Notes under the pieces: model-generated
What the model saw: only the letters and a program-made list of their open reading frames with translations
The model's database searches: none
Told to the model about the DNA's origin: nothing
Translations under genes and position numbers: made by a program
Shown: positions 1 through 11,949 of the stretch, one piece after another
Position numbering within the stretch: the first letter of the stretch is position 1
Layout of the letters: every line of letters begins with the position of its first letter
NCBI GenBank assembly: GCA_964017185.1
Contig: OZ024879.1
Coordinates: forward strand, 25,671,456 to 25,735,455
DNA: 64,000 nt
DNA from: Rugalucina vietnamica
Lineage: Eukaryota; Mollusca; Bivalvia; Lucinida; Lucinidae
Direction of reading: 5' to 3'

Positions 1-299
1 AAAACACACCCTTAATCAAGGCTGAGGTAGTGATCTAAAGTAGTGAATGAAAAATAAATGGGCCAATTAAGAAAATTAGCCAGATACTCATTTCACTTCT
101 TTCGACCACTCTATTGACGTATTTAGCGTATCAACAGTAAACCATTCAGATTCAGCATAAACTGTATAATGTGGTAAACTTGTTAGATTGAATTGACATC
201 GAAGAAAACTTAGTTAATCATAATGTCATTACAAGCCAGTCTGAATAAAATCAGAAATCATGTTGTTACATTATAGTTCAGGTCACAGCAGCTTGACAC

Positions 300-559
300 A
301 CATTCTTCACGTCAGTTGTGCATTTGATTGGTCGACAGAGCCACACCTCCAAATCGACGGCATTTGATTGGTCTACAGAGCCGTAGGTGATTTAACGAAA
401 CCAGGTCAAACACAAATCGAGACCCAAATCTAACGTTTTATACCCTCGTTTGCGAAAAACTCACTAAACATGCAAAGAAAAATTTACTCACCGCACGTCA
501 GTCCAATAAACACACAAATTCGCCAATTAAAAGCACGAAATTTCCGTCGAGGATAAGCT
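300..559 (+). promoter_or_regulatory. Putative promoter of the small spliced gene
   Basis: The stretch lies directly upstream of a candidate first exon. It holds two copies of a block reading GCATTTGATTGGTC followed by CAGAGCC, about 40 bases apart, near 322 and 361. Each contains ATTGG, the inverted CCAAT box. No TATA box stands out, which would fit a TATA-less promoter. The assignment depends on the gene model downstream being right. Confidence 0.25.
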
Positions 560-2957
560 ATGGAATCATCGACTCGAGAAAACAAAATGGCGACGTAAGT
601 CAAGCTTGTCATGAATCAAAAACCCAACTGATTGGTTCCCCGCAGCAGGTATTGAAACCCATTGTAAAATTATTGAAACAAGTACCAGAGGGCTCTCTAT
701 GGCGTAATTTTGGACTGATCCATTTAAAAGGGGACAACAGGTTATTTTAACTGTATTTCAATACATCAAATAACGAATTCATAGTGACTAACCATAGTAA
801 CATCCTACAAAATAACAATATAAAGCTGCTCCGACATTATAGTTCTCTATCTTCTTCGAATTTTATTAAAATAAACAGCTAGTCAAATCTAAACACCCAC
901 CAAGAAGATACCAATCGAATTTTGATTATAAGATTAGGCACTATAAGACTAATTCTTTAAATAATTATTCTATTAATTAATCTAGAGAATTATTTATATT
1001 TTGAATAATTATAACAGTAATAATTAACGCCTAGAAAACAGTTTCCGTCTGGTTTCACAGTGACCTCTGAATCTGGTGTTACGCCAACTTGACATTGCCT
1101 TAACAGGAAATTTTTCCGAAAATTTGAAAAATTATTATAGTGTTTTCACTTCTTACACTAAAAAAAAAGCCTACATGACCAAAATTGACTTTGCCATGAA
1201 ATTGGTCAAGGTCAACCCAAGGGTATAATTTATACAAACTGTGACGAGCCAGAAGCCCAGAGTCCTTGATGCTACATTCTAAGTTTCATTGAAATGGGTC
1301 CACGAGTTCCAGAGAAGAAAATTTTTTAGGTTTTTACCACCATCTTGTGACGGTCATGTGACCTGGACCATTTATAGACACTTTGGTTCCCCTTGTCTAA
1401 GGATGCTTTGATTGTCTCAAGTGTTTCGGAGGAGAACATTGTGATGGAGCATGGGTAAACCTTATACCATATACATTAAGGCTCAGGTGAGCTAAAAACA
1501 CCAACTACTTTTCTTTTGTCTGTACTTCCTGACTTTCAGGTGAGTGATCATTGCCTAAGGCCATGCTTCAGGTGAGCATTCTCATGACCAATGGTCCTCT
1601 GGTTAATTTTATATGCATAATGTAAAGGAGACCTGGAATTTAAAAACAAACAAGAGGACAGGGTTTATTCAGAAAGGTTTAGTCTTTTAAAAATTATTAG
1701 TAATATGAGGTATCAGATTACTGATAAGTAATCATTGAAAACACTTTGACATGTTTAGATATGTGTCATTTAAAATAAAGTTTGGAGTATCATGCAAAGA
1801 CCTACAGGAATACGCAAATTGATGTATAAATGATTTAAACACAAATGTGGAAAGTTTTTCGGCACCTATGTCATCACTGCATAGATAAAACAATCCCTCT
1901 TTTGTCTAAATCCAAAATTTGAAGCCTGTAGGTCAGGCAGCTTTTGTTGGTACAACTAATTTGTTAACAAATTGTTCTTTGTTTCTACTTTAGATTCAAC
2001 TTAGATCTGTATCACAGTTGTTGGGAGATGTCCTCATTCTAGAAGATGGTGTGTGAATTTAAGGTAGGTAACTGGGCCATGTTGCCGTCTCTGTGGTACA
2101 CAGCTATACTAGGTGGGTAAGATAAACAACTGTTGGAATGTTTTTTGTTTTTTTTTGTAAACAAAGCCAGTTATTGTGGTTACCTTTGTGTAAAGAAATT
2201 TCGAAAGAGGTCAGTAATAAAGGTAAATACCTTATTGACAATTAGCAGCGATGAAGGCGCTACTTAACGTCGATCTTGAGGCCAAGTGGGCGCTAGAACA
2301 GGGCCATTGACAGTATCGACAGCCGTAATACCCGGACAACAGAGATATATGCAGTAACGTCTCGGACAACAGCACAGGTGGTATCAATTGTATCACCCCC
2401 GTGATTTTGACTGTACAACGTGCCTAGAAATATTGTAGAAGGTCCATATATTGCATATCCACCATCAAACCTTTTTTGGGAGGTAAGTTGTGATAGCTTA
2501 AAAACTAAGGTTGGTACAGAAAACAACTCCTGGTCTAAAAATCTCAATGTTCATGTATTGCAGCCAAGAGAATGAAAGACAATGGCAATGAGGAAGAAGA
2601 GAAAAAAGTTCACTCAGAATGTGTTCAGCCGCCACAGAATTGTTCACACCAGATACCACTGCCAGTACATCTACCCAACATTGCTGCTACTGACAAGGTA
2701 CGTAAAACTCATATTTAGATTAAATATGAGCCACTGCATGAGAAAACCAATAATTTGGGTTTCCGACCAGGTCTGACACAAACCGGCCTGTACAGTCACA
2801 GAAGCAGGCTAGAAGCTTGAAGTTTTTAGGATTTAAGAAGAAGAGGGATAGTAGTATCAGTGTTGAGAAAACAAAGGAGCTGATCTGCGGCTTTGTTTTC
2901 ACCAATGCAAATTGTTGGTTTTTCCATGCACAGGCTCATATAAGATATGACAACTGA
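560..2957 (+). CDS. Predicted small four-exon gene, about 78 aa, function unknown
   Basis: The exons I propose are 560-594, 2005-2048, 2564-2697 and 2934-2957. Exon 1 opens with ATG GAA TCA TCG and ends at a consensus donor, GAC|GTAAGT. Exon 2 follows an acceptor ending ACTTAG and stays open to a weaker donor, ATG|GTGTGT. Exon 3 follows TATTGCAG, is open throughout and ends AAG|GTACGT. Exon 4 follows a pyrimidine-rich stretch ending GCACAG, and its frame closes at TGA 2955-2957. Phases agree across all three junctions (2, 1, 0). The product would start MESSTRENKMAT, continue SVSQLLGDVLILED, carry an acidic run NEEEEKK and end AHIRYDN. I recognise no family. An AATAAA follows about 240 bp after the stop. 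Intron 1 contains old type C repeat pieces. Exon 2 is the weakest call: its stronger downstream donor (AAG|GTAGGT) would add an in-frame stop. Confidence 0.4.
1160..1602. mobile_element. Degenerate remnants of the dominant repeat
   Basis: From 1160 to 1494 lies one worn type C monomer on the minus strand, ending in a partial end-1 sequence, GGCTCAGGTGAGCTAA. From about 1538 to 1602 lies a plus-strand end-2 remnant, GACCAATGGTCCTCTGG. The two remnants are not joined as one element. They sit inside intron 1 of the proposed small gene, so they are old intronic insertions. Confidence 0.6.
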
Positions 2958-3193
2958 ATGGAGAAAGAGGCAAACAACTTCAATTTATTGCTAGCAAACA
3001 TCTGGATGCAGTTTGGAAATTTATGAAAATTGTTCATTTTTCTTTTTGAAACAGTAGGAAAAAATATTTGGCCCCTTTATTCTAATACCTTTTTTCTGGT
3101 TTAAGAAGATAAGAAAAATTGTCCTTGAATTAATTCAAGTATTTTTGCAACACTTGGTTATCCTACTTCAGACCTTATATTTTTACCAAACCT

Positions 3194-3199
3194 AATAAA
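3194..3199 (+). terminator. AATAAA poly(A) signal
   Basis: A canonical AATAAA hexamer lies about 240 bases past the proposed stop codon at 2957, followed by a T-rich stretch. It would give the small gene a 3' UTR of roughly 250 bases. Confidence 0.35.
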
Positions 3200-3219
3200 G
3201 TTTGTATTTATATAGCACT

Positions 3220-5723
3220 TTAAATGTTTTATTTGATCAATTAGAGAGCAGTACTGGTTAATGCTTCTGTGTTTTAATTCCTATGATAGCCTCCCACAAA
3301 ACAAAGTATATAATATACTGCTTTCAGCCTGCCTATCTGAAATTTTCCGAAAGTGCATTTTAGACATAAAAGTTTCAACATTTCGATTATCAAAAGAGTT
3401 TTGCATTTGAATGAACCAGTAAGAGGGGGTGAATGAGAAATTTGGATAGATTATGGAGAAGTGATCACTTTAATTTTAGGGGTGTATAAAGCATTGAGTA
3501 AATTGTGATTTTGTTTGCTGTATCAACAAAGACTTTATAGCATCATATTTGCTTTGAAGTCTTTAGGCTAGCTTTAATTGTCTGCTCACCCATCATGGCT
3601 GACATAACCTTTAATTCATGGATTTTCATGAGATGATAAAGTCAGAACAGAAAGCCCAGGAATGGATTGGACACAGTTAAATTTAAAATCCTAACTCAGA
3701 CACCCAGAGGGAAAGAATAGAACAAAAAGGAGACAGACAAAAAATGAAAAATTGCAATATATATGAACAGCAAGATGACTAGCTCGTTCCCAGAAAATGT
3801 CACACGTACAATAAAAAGTAGATAGACCAAACATTCAACGTAAAGAATTACAGCAGAACGGCCTTGGAACAGTCAGTAAAAAATTTACTGGAGGCTTAAA
3901 CATGTTTTACAGGGCCCAACCCTTGCCTCTAGGCTACTGTGATTCAATAGCAAGATTTTTTTCGGTTCTCATAGAAACTGCCTAACTCATAAATGAAGCA
4001 TCACAGAAAACAACAAATGTTAACACTGTGATGAAGCAAAAAAAAAAAAACACTTGTTCCAGAGATTTAGCTTTTACATAATGATAAACAGAGTGTAATG
4101 TTCACCATATATAGAAGTGAAGCCCAGAAAAAGTCAGCCACGTAAATTGAAAGAGTAACTAACAAGGATAAACAAAACTATTGGCAAATGGCACAGCAAC
4201 CTGCTGCACATCCATCCACTGAGGCAAATGGCTGACAGATTTAATATCTCAGAGAGAGCATCACAAAGTTACAAGTAAAATGGTTAAAATTAAAAAACAA
4301 ACTAGTTTTATCAGTTTTATTTCCATCAGTGTTTTAAGATGTCAAAACAAAACTGTACAAGTAAACAACTAAAGTTAAGGCTGAAAGATAAAAGCTGTAA
4401 AGCTACATAGTGTTATTATATAAACTAGTCAACCGATTTTGATTCGATTATTAGTCACTTGCTTTGAACCGATGATCAATATTATGAAAATCCAGCCGAT
4501 TCCCATCACTAATGTTTGCACAGTGATGGTTCTGCAATCTATTAATTATTTGGGTAGAAAAAATGATACCTTTTGCAATGAAATTGAAATAAAATCCATA
4601 TCCCTCAATTGTTTTGCTAAGTATATTTGCATATATATATATGTGTAATAAAGCACAGATCATCTTTGTTGATCTCGCTTTGACCTGGTCCATAGATCAA
4701 CAGTGTGTCCTAGAGAAGCAAAATAGATTCGCAAATGCCACATAATCCCTAGCTTTTTATCGCCAAGCTACTCAAATAAAAGGGTTCTATGGCATTTGAG
4801 ATCATTTAATTAAAAATCATTTTTGCTACATTATTACTCACAAAATGTGGAATAAAATTGTCAGGACCAAATTTTTCGGAAAAAAAATATCCAGGACAAG
4901 ATAAGTTGTATTCTACACGTTGTACCATATACGGGGGATGATCCAAAATAACGTAGACTTTTGCTGTAGCTTCTATACAGATCAATCAAATGCTTATAAC
5001 ATAACATGAACATAAATCGGAATGTGTCTAGAGTATTGTAGCAAAATATCAAGCAAAAATAACTACCTGTTAAAAATCTACAGCCAAAAGAAAAAGGTTA
5101 CTGTGGTCTACCCGGCGCATGTCAGCTTTGATTTCGTAATGTCGTTGGCGTTTGTATTAGCTCCCTCTCAGCGCTTGCAGCCATCTATTTAACAGGTACC
5201 ATAGATAAAAGAATTTTAACTTATTGTGCTCTGTACTTCACATATAGTCTGTCAATGTCAAAAACTCGAAACAAATTCTAACTTTAAATTGCTTTAAAAT
5301 CGCCTCATCCATAGCCGTCTGCATGCAGGCAGTGCATTACGCATTTACGTCACCAGTCATGGGCGTTATTTTTGTTTCTTTTTCCTTCTTTGTTATGCTA
5401 TTTTAGCGTCAGAATCACAAGGGTAATATTTTTACACAGCTGATTTATTTATTGACTCTTCTTATTTTCTCTACATTAAGTTATTTTCGGTGTTTGTGTT
5501 GGCGCTTTTAAAAATCGCGGCAATTTTAGTAATCACATACATTTAACCAATGTCTGGTGACGACGTTTTTTACGTTAAATGCAGACTGAAAAGCACACAA
5601 TTGATATTAGTAATTCAAAAACGCATGACTCAAATTTGTTGAAAATTAAAACACAGCATTATCTAAACGCCAAGCTTTTACTGTACTAAATTTGGTGCCA
5701 TTTGCATGCCTATTTTACATTTA
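3220..5723. other. No gene recognised
   Basis: This is AT-rich sequence with no coding signal I trust. A run of 12 A lies near 4038. A stretch near 4949-4975 (AATAACGTAGACTTTTGCTG) recurs in reverse complement at about 60767-60793 with one mismatch, so some old repeat is present. The short open frames here have no recognisable motif. Confidence 0.5.
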
Positions 5724-6525
5724 TAGCTCAACTGAGCCGAAGGCTCACAGGTGAGCTTATAGTATGTCATAGTATACCCATGCTCCGGCGTCCGTCCGTC
5801 GTCGTCCGTCCGTCGTCCGTCATCCACATTTTCAAAGATCTTCTCCTCTGAAACCACGTGGCCAATCAAAGCCAAACTTCATGTGGAGCATCCTTAGGAA
5901 GGGGGAACGAAAGTTTATATAAATGGTCCAGGTCACATGACCAAGATGGCCGCCATGGCTATAAATAGCAAAAACCTTTAAAAATCTTCTTCTCCAGAAC
6001 CAGTTGGCCGATTTCCACAAAACTTGGTATGTATCATCGGGGACGCAGGCCCATCATAGTTTATATAAATCATGACCCTAGGATGACCTTGACCTATTTT
6101 ACGGAAGGTAGTCAATGCATTTGAATGGGAAAAAATGGTAAAATGCTATTTAATGGGTAAAACTTACAGGGAATAGGCAAATGGACAGAAGATTAATATT
6201 AATGGAAAATTTTAGCCCCTGGGGGGGGGGTTGTCTGCCCCTGCCCCGGGGCTATATACATGTATATTTCCATAATAATGAAACATCTTCTTCCCTGAAA
6301 CCGCTTGGCCAATCAAAGCCAAACTTTATATGGAGCATCTTTGGGAAGGGGGAATAAAAGTTTGTATAAATGGTCAAGGTCACATGACCAAGATGGCCGC
6401 CATGGCTATAAATAGAAAAAACCTTTAAAAGTGATTTTGAAACTTGGTGTTAAGCATCAGGCAATTGAGCTCTACAAATAGTCCAGCAGGAAATCAATTT
6501 GACCTGGTAATGAGGTATAAAGTTT
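5724..6525 (+). mobile_element. Dominant repeat, left part, type C core
   Basis: It begins with a slightly mutated end-1 hairpin (TAGCTCAACTGAGCC) and a GTCC/GTC microsatellite. Type C monomers follow, with the marks AAACCGCTTGGCCAATC, ATGCATTTGAATGGG and GGCTATATACATGTATAT. Near 6500 it reads into GACCTGGTAATGAGGTATAA, the same edge seen at 17090. At 6526 a new end-1 hairpin interrupts it in AAGTTTTT. No matching right end is present. Confidence 0.75.
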
Positions 6526-6942
6526 TTAGCTCACCTGAGCTGAAGGCTCACAAGGTGAGCTTATAGGATGGCAATGATCCGGCGTCCGTCCGTCGTCCGT
6601 CGTCCGTAATTTCAAAGATCTTCTTCTCTGAAACCGCTTGGCCGATCTAGTTGAAATTTTATGTGGAGCCTCCTTGGGTAGTGGCATTTCAAGTTTGATC
6701 GTGAAATCCAGGTCACATGACCAAGATGGCCGCCACGCCCATATATGGTAAAAACCCTTCAAAAATCTTCTTCTCCAGAACCTGTGGGCCGATTTCCACG
6801 AAACTTGGTATGTAGCATCGGGACTTCAGCCCATCATAGTTTGATAAAATGGTGACACTAGGATGACCTTGACTATTTTACGACAAGGTCAATTTTGGAA
6901 ATATAGGCTTTTACAAAGGAAAAAGTGAAAACTATAGAATTT
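6526..6942 (+). mobile_element. Second stacked left end, type B core
   Basis: A fresh end-1 hairpin starts at 6526, followed by GTCC/GTC repeats and most of a type B monomer (GTGGAGCCTCCTTGGGTAG, then AGATGGCCGCCACGCCC). It is broken off at 6943 by a third end-1 hairpin within the monomer phrase GTGAAAACTATAGAATTTTT. It has no right end of its own here. Confidence 0.75.
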
Positions 6943-8919
6943 TTAGCTCACCTGAGCCGAAGGCTCACAAGGTGAGCTTATAGGATGGCCGTGATCCGGC
7001 GTCCATCCGTCGTCCGTCCGTCGTCGTCGTCGTCGTCCACAATTTCAAAGATCTTCTTCTCTGAAACCGCTTGGCCGATCTAGTTGAAATTTTATGTGGA
7101 GCCTCCTTGGGTAGTGGCATTTCAAGTTTGATCGCGAAATCTAGGTCACATGACCAAGATGGCCGCCACGCCCATATATGGTAAAAGCCCTTCAAAAATC
7201 TTCTTCTGCAGAACCGGTTGGCCGATTTCCACGAAACTTGGTATGTAGCATCAGGGACTTCAGCCCATCGTAGTTTGATAAAATGATGACCCTTGGATGA
7301 CCTTGACATATTTTACGGCAAGGTCAAATTTGGAAACATAGGCTTTTACATGGGAAAAAGTGAAAACTATGGATTTTTTGAAAACTATTGCAGCCTGAGG
7401 CCTGAAAAGTGGTAGATGCAAACAACTAATGGAGTAGATGAAGGTATGTGATTAATTTAGGTCAAGGTCATCTCTTGACCTTGGCCAGTCTGTCGTCCAT
7501 TCAAACTTTTCAAAGATCTTCTTCTCTGAAACTGCTGGGCCAATAGAAGTTAAATTTTATGTGGAGCATCCATGGGTAGGGGAGACGAAAGTTTGATTGC
7601 GAAATCCAGGTCACATGACCAAGATGGCTGCCACGCCCATATATGGTAAAAACCACCCAAAAATCTTCTTCTCCAGAACCGGCAGGCCGATTTTCATGAA
7701 ACTTGGTATGTAGCATTTGGGACTCCAGCCCATTATAGTTTGATAAAATGATGACCCTTGGATGACCTTGACCTAATTTACGGCAAGGTCAATTTTGGAA
7801 ACATAGGCTTTAACATGGGAAAAAGTGAAAACTATGGATTTTTTGAAAACTATTGCAGCCTGATGCCTGAAAAGTGGTAGATGCAAACAACTAATGGAGT
7901 AGATGAAGGTATGTGATTAATGTAGGTCAAGGTCATCTCTTGACCTTGGCCAGTCTGTCGTCCATTTACACTTTTCAAAGATCTTCTTCTCTGAAACTGC
8001 TGGGCCAATCAAAGTGAAATTTTATGTGGAGCATCCATGGGTAGGGGAAACAAAAGTTTAATCGCGAAATCCAGGTCACATGACCAAGATGGCTGCCACG
8101 CCCATATATGGTAAAAACCACTCAAAAATCTTCGTCTCCAGAACCGGTTGGCCGATTTCCACGAAACTTGGTATGTAGCATCGGGGACTTCAGCCCATCA
8201 TAGTTTGATAAAATGATGACCCTTGGATGACCTTGACCTAATTTACGGCAAGATCAAATTTGGAAACATAGGCTTTTACATGGGAAAAAGTGAAAACTAT
8301 GGATTTTTTGAAAACTATTGCAGCCTGATGCCTGAAAAGTGGTAGATGCAAACAACTAATGGAGTAGATGAAGGCATGTGATTAATGTAGGTCAAGGTCG
8401 TCTCTTGACCTTGGCCAGTCTGTTGTCCATACACACTTTTCAAAGATCTTCTTCTCTGAAACTGCTGGGCCAATCAAAGTGAAATTTTATGTGGAGCATC
8501 CATGGGTAGGGGAGACGAAAGTTTGATCGCGAAATCCAGGTCACATTACCAAGATGGCCGCCACGCCCATATATGGTAAAAACCACTCAAAAATTTTCTT
8601 CTCCAGAACCGGCAGGCCAATTTTCGCGAAACTTGGTATGTAGCATTTGGGACTCCAGCCCATCCTAGTTTGATCAAATGATGACCATATGATGACCTTG
8701 ACCTATTTTACGGCAAGGTCAATTTTGGAAACATAGGCTTTTACATGGGAAAAGGCGGAAACAATGGATATTTTGGAAACTGTTGCAGTCTGAGACCTGG
8801 AAGTTGCTAGATGCAGACAACCAATGGAGTCAATGAAGGTAAGTAATTAATGAAGGCCAAGGTCATTTCTTGACCTTGACCCAAAGTCATTTAAATATCA
8901 AAATTAAAATTGTGGTTTT
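6943..8919 (+). mobile_element. Third stacked left end with a type B tandem array
   Basis: After the hairpin and microsatellite there are about four type B monomers. Successive copies of CCAGTCTGT(C/T)GTCCAT lie at about 7485, 7945 and 8417, a period near 460-470 bp. The last monomer passes into the end-2 side sequence (ATTTAAATATCAAAATTAAAATT) and stops around 8919 inside GGTTTT, where unrelated sequence leading to the LINE begins. The end-2 hairpin is missing. Confidence 0.8.
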
Positions 8920-9261
8920 GTGGCTTGTGCCGGGTACCAGTGAGATATGGACACTGTTTTTTCTTCTCTCCAATAATTTTGTCAAAATTATGTGTTAAAA
9001 CTGGAATTTTGTTCACTTTGGAATGCTGGATTAAGTGGAATCGATCCGGTAACTTTTTCATCTCTATATACTGTATTGTTTTCTGAAATGTCTTAGTGTG
9101 AAGGATGGGAAACTTGTAAAATCTCTAGTCGGGAGAGGTGAATGGGTGGTGCCATTTTAAACCCAATGCAATTGTAAACAATTAACAGGTTCCCAGCTTC
9201 GAAAATGCTCAGATAACGGGTCACGCTGAAAGAAATAATAACTATACTGTTCGAAAAAAGT

Positions 9262-10284
9262 ATGGCAGATACAGAAAAGTATGGGTCTGCAAGGGTTGAA
9301 GTTGTAGAGAAGGAGTCAGAGAAAGACAATCCCCGTAAGAGAAAGGACATCAGTAGTGTGAGTGAGCTCGACACTAGTGGTGCCGTGGGTAACTCACCAA
9401 GCACAACAGCAAAGGCAAAGAAAAAGAAAAAGAAATCTAAGGCTGGTGATGCAAATGCAGAATCTGCAGAATCTACAGTACCATCTGACCTGAAACGACA
9501 GCTGACAGAAATCAACAGCAAGCTGTCAAATGTGATAACGAGAGACGACGGATTCCTACGAGGCCTTATCAGAGAAATATTTCAGCAAATGAAAGATGAA
9601 TTTCTAAATTCAGTAAACAAAAGAATAGATATACTTGAGGGAAAGTTGTTTGAAAAAGATCAGGAGAATGACAAGCTAAAAAAGAACATTACTGACTTAA
9701 AGAAAGAAATTGCAGATAAGAAAGCAGAAATTGACGAGCGAAAAGCTGAAAACGTGAAATTGAAGGAAGAAATAGAAACCATGAACATCAGCATAGAATC
9801 TAAAATGAACGATATAGAACAATATAGCAGGAAAAATAATATCAGAATAAGTGGTATGCCTGAAACAGGAATAGAAACAGCGGAAGCTACAACTCACAGG
9901 GTAGTGCAGAAGATGAACGAAGTATTCCCGGATTTGGATCTACAACAGAGCCACATAGACATTGCTCACAGAATGGGAAAACATCAGAAAGACAAACATC
10001 GCCAGATAATAGTGAAGTTTAACTCGCGAATGAAAAAAGACCAAATCATCCGGAAAAGAAAACTTTTGAAAGGAACTGACATTTTTATAAGTGAAGACTT
10101 AACACCCACAAATCAGCTTGTTCTGGCATGCATTAGAAGGAAAATGCCAGATGAAGTAGAACAATCATGGTCTAAAGGCGGGCGCCTATACTACAAACTT
10201 AAAAGTGACTTGGATACGGTTATAGAAGTTACGTACAAAGACTTCCAGACATGGATAAATTTGCCCTTGCCAGAAAAGAAATAA
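9262..10284 (+). CDS. LINE ORF1 protein (L1/Tx1-like), 340 aa, intact
   Basis: This is the RNA-binding ORF1 protein of a non-LTR retrotransposon. Residues 1-75 are basic and low in complexity, with a lysine run. Residues about 75-190 form a long predicted coiled coil of Lys/Glu/Ile/Leu heptads. Next comes the phrase MNDIEQYSRKNNIRISGMPE, a hallmark of L1-type and Tx1-type ORF1 proteins where the coiled coil meets the RRM-like domain. A C-terminal basic part follows (AHRMGKHQKDKHRQIIVKF, then KRKLLKGTDIFISEDLT). In L1 the protein trimerises through the coiled coil, coats element RNA and chaperones it. The frame has no stop or frameshift, unlike ORF2, so ORF1 has decayed less. The ATG at 9262 follows GTTCGAAAAAAGT and starts the only long frame. 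Confidence 0.8.
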   Translation: MADTEKYGSARVEVVEKESEKDNPRKRKDISSVSELDTSGAVGNSPSTTAKAKKKKKKSKAGDANAESAESTVPSDLKRQLTEINSKLSNVITRDDGFLRGLIREIFQQMKDEFLNSVNKRIDILEGKLFEKDQENDKLKKNITDLKKEIADKKAEIDERKAENVKLKEEIETMNISIESKMNDIEQYSRKNNIRISGMPETGIETAEATTHRVVQKMNEVFPDLDLQQSHIDIAHRMGKHQKDKHRQIIVKFNSRMKKDQIIRKRKLLKGTDIFISEDLTPTNQLVLACIRRKMPDEVEQSWSKGGRLYYKLKSDLDTVIEVTYKDFQTWINLPLPEKK

Positions 10285-10369
10285 GTATTTGACAGAAATA
10301 ACACGAGTGGTCTAAGGTCTAGATAATGATGCAAATATAGCACGTTTGGTTTATGTATAACACTTCGAA

Positions 10370-10372
<3 letters not shown>

Positions 10373-10402
<30 letters not shown>
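10373..10402. repeat. (AC)n microsatellite
   Basis: A run of AC dinucleotides with one ATAC interruption lies in the spacer between the two LINE reading frames. Confidence 0.9.
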
Positions 10403-11450
10403 GCTTGCTTGCTTATATTCTCAAACGAAATGTAATTTTTCAATGTAAGCATATGGTGCATTTGTAATTGTATTATGTATAGCTCTTAAACCAGAGATCT
10501 TTTCAATATAGGACGGTCCATTGTAAAAAGGCATTCAATATTATGTTCCAGGATTGTACACAAACTAAAACCAAAGCTCAGTAATATGTACATATTAGCC
10601 TTTCGATTGACTTTGACTAACAAATAAGTAGTTTATGTGATAATAGCAGCTATTTGGTCTGATATATATCTACTGCACTTACTATGCAATACTTTTTGTC
10701 AAGACTGGACCCAAATGAATAAGCGTGAAATGTGAACAGATCGACCGCAAACTGAAGTGAATAAAATGTATTGTCACATAAATTCAACACATTTATATAA
10801 ATAGCATTTATAACAGTCACTTATATTGTATGTACCAATGACATCTTACAGTTACCTTTTAAGCATGCATGGTCAAAACTATGACGATACATGTAACACT
10901 GTTTTAGTCAGATTATAGTCTATAGAGTACAATACCATACTATACATATATCTCTCAAAGAGAGAAATACACTACAATTGAAAAGCGTACTTGATGCTTT
11001 CCTTACTTTGTCAACCTCTTTACTTTAGCAACGGGGTGGTAAAGCGTAAGAGAAACTATAACCTGCGTCTGAGAAATCTTGTTTTTAAACGTATCAATGT
11101 ATAGATCTATAGGCGCAAATTGGATTTTGTTGCGAATGTTGTGGCCACAAACGACAACAACAGGTTTTCTCAAGCGCAGATATTCACAAGTATTAGCTTT
11201 CGAAAGCCAGAATCTTCACTGTCTCTTTTTCTTTTCGCCTTTCGTTAGAGGCAAGAAGATGGCGAAAATTGTACACTTGATAAATATGAGTTTTTTTTGT
11301 TTTGTTTTTTTCTCTATGAACATGGAAACACAGTTTGTAGTTTCTGTCTTACACAAATTATGGAGACAATATGCAACGAAACACATGTTTTGCAACTATC
11401 CATAGACATGTTTATGTTTGTGCTGTCGATAAATTTTGTTCATCCTTTTT
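10403..11450. other. LINE inter-ORF spacer, no gene recognised
   Basis: No convincing coding frame is visible between the AC microsatellite and the CATA array. The short frame near 11079-11405 has no family feature. The sequence could belong to the LINE or be a separate insertion. Confidence 0.5.
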
Positions 11451-11451
11451 T

Positions 11452-11684
11452 CATACATACATACATACATACATACATACATACATACATACATACATAC
11501 ATACATACATACATACATACAAAATACATACATACATTCAAAATACATACATACATACATACATACATACATACATACATACATACATACAAAATACATA
11601 CATACATACAAACAAACAAACAAATATACATACATACATACATACATACATACATACATACATACATACATACATACATACATA
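11452..11684. repeat. (CATA)n microsatellite array, about 230 bp
   Basis: CATA tetranucleotides run almost without break, with short interruptions (CAAAATACATA near 11520, 11538 and 11590, and a CAAA run near 11610). The array reads open in several frames on both strands because a 4-bp unit containing no TAA, TAG or TGA never creates a stop. None of those frames is a gene. Confidence 0.95.
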
Positions 11685-11949
11685 GTTGAATATGATATGT
11701 TATTTATACCCTAGATTGTGCATATATATATGGAGCATAAACCAAGTATATTTGGGTAACCAAAAGCACAGAAAATAGCCCGTATGTCTTAAAGAATATA
11801 AACATTGACTACTCGTTTCACCTTTCCTCTTTATCATTTGTAATTTTTTCTAAGAATGGACTTATCATATCTTATTGTTTATCTCTACTTCTTTCAATTA
11901 TATTTCATCCTGCTGCCTTTTTGCAATTCACATATATTTTGTAAAAACA

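Noticed and set aside
5100..5195. Minus-strand ATGGCTGCAAGCGCTGAG as a first exon
   Set aside because: The frame closes after about 20 codons before any usable donor, and the nearest GT site lies beyond the stop.
9093..9521. 142-codon minus-strand frame opposite the LINE ORF1 start
   Set aside because: It is antisense to the well-supported ORF1, starts and ends without signals, and its phenylalanine run is the mirror of the lysine run.
11297..11714. Overlapping frames on both strands through the CATA array (YIHT and MYVC repeats)
   Set aside because: A 4-bp repeat without stop codons is open in several frames by construction. This is a microsatellite, not a repeat protein.
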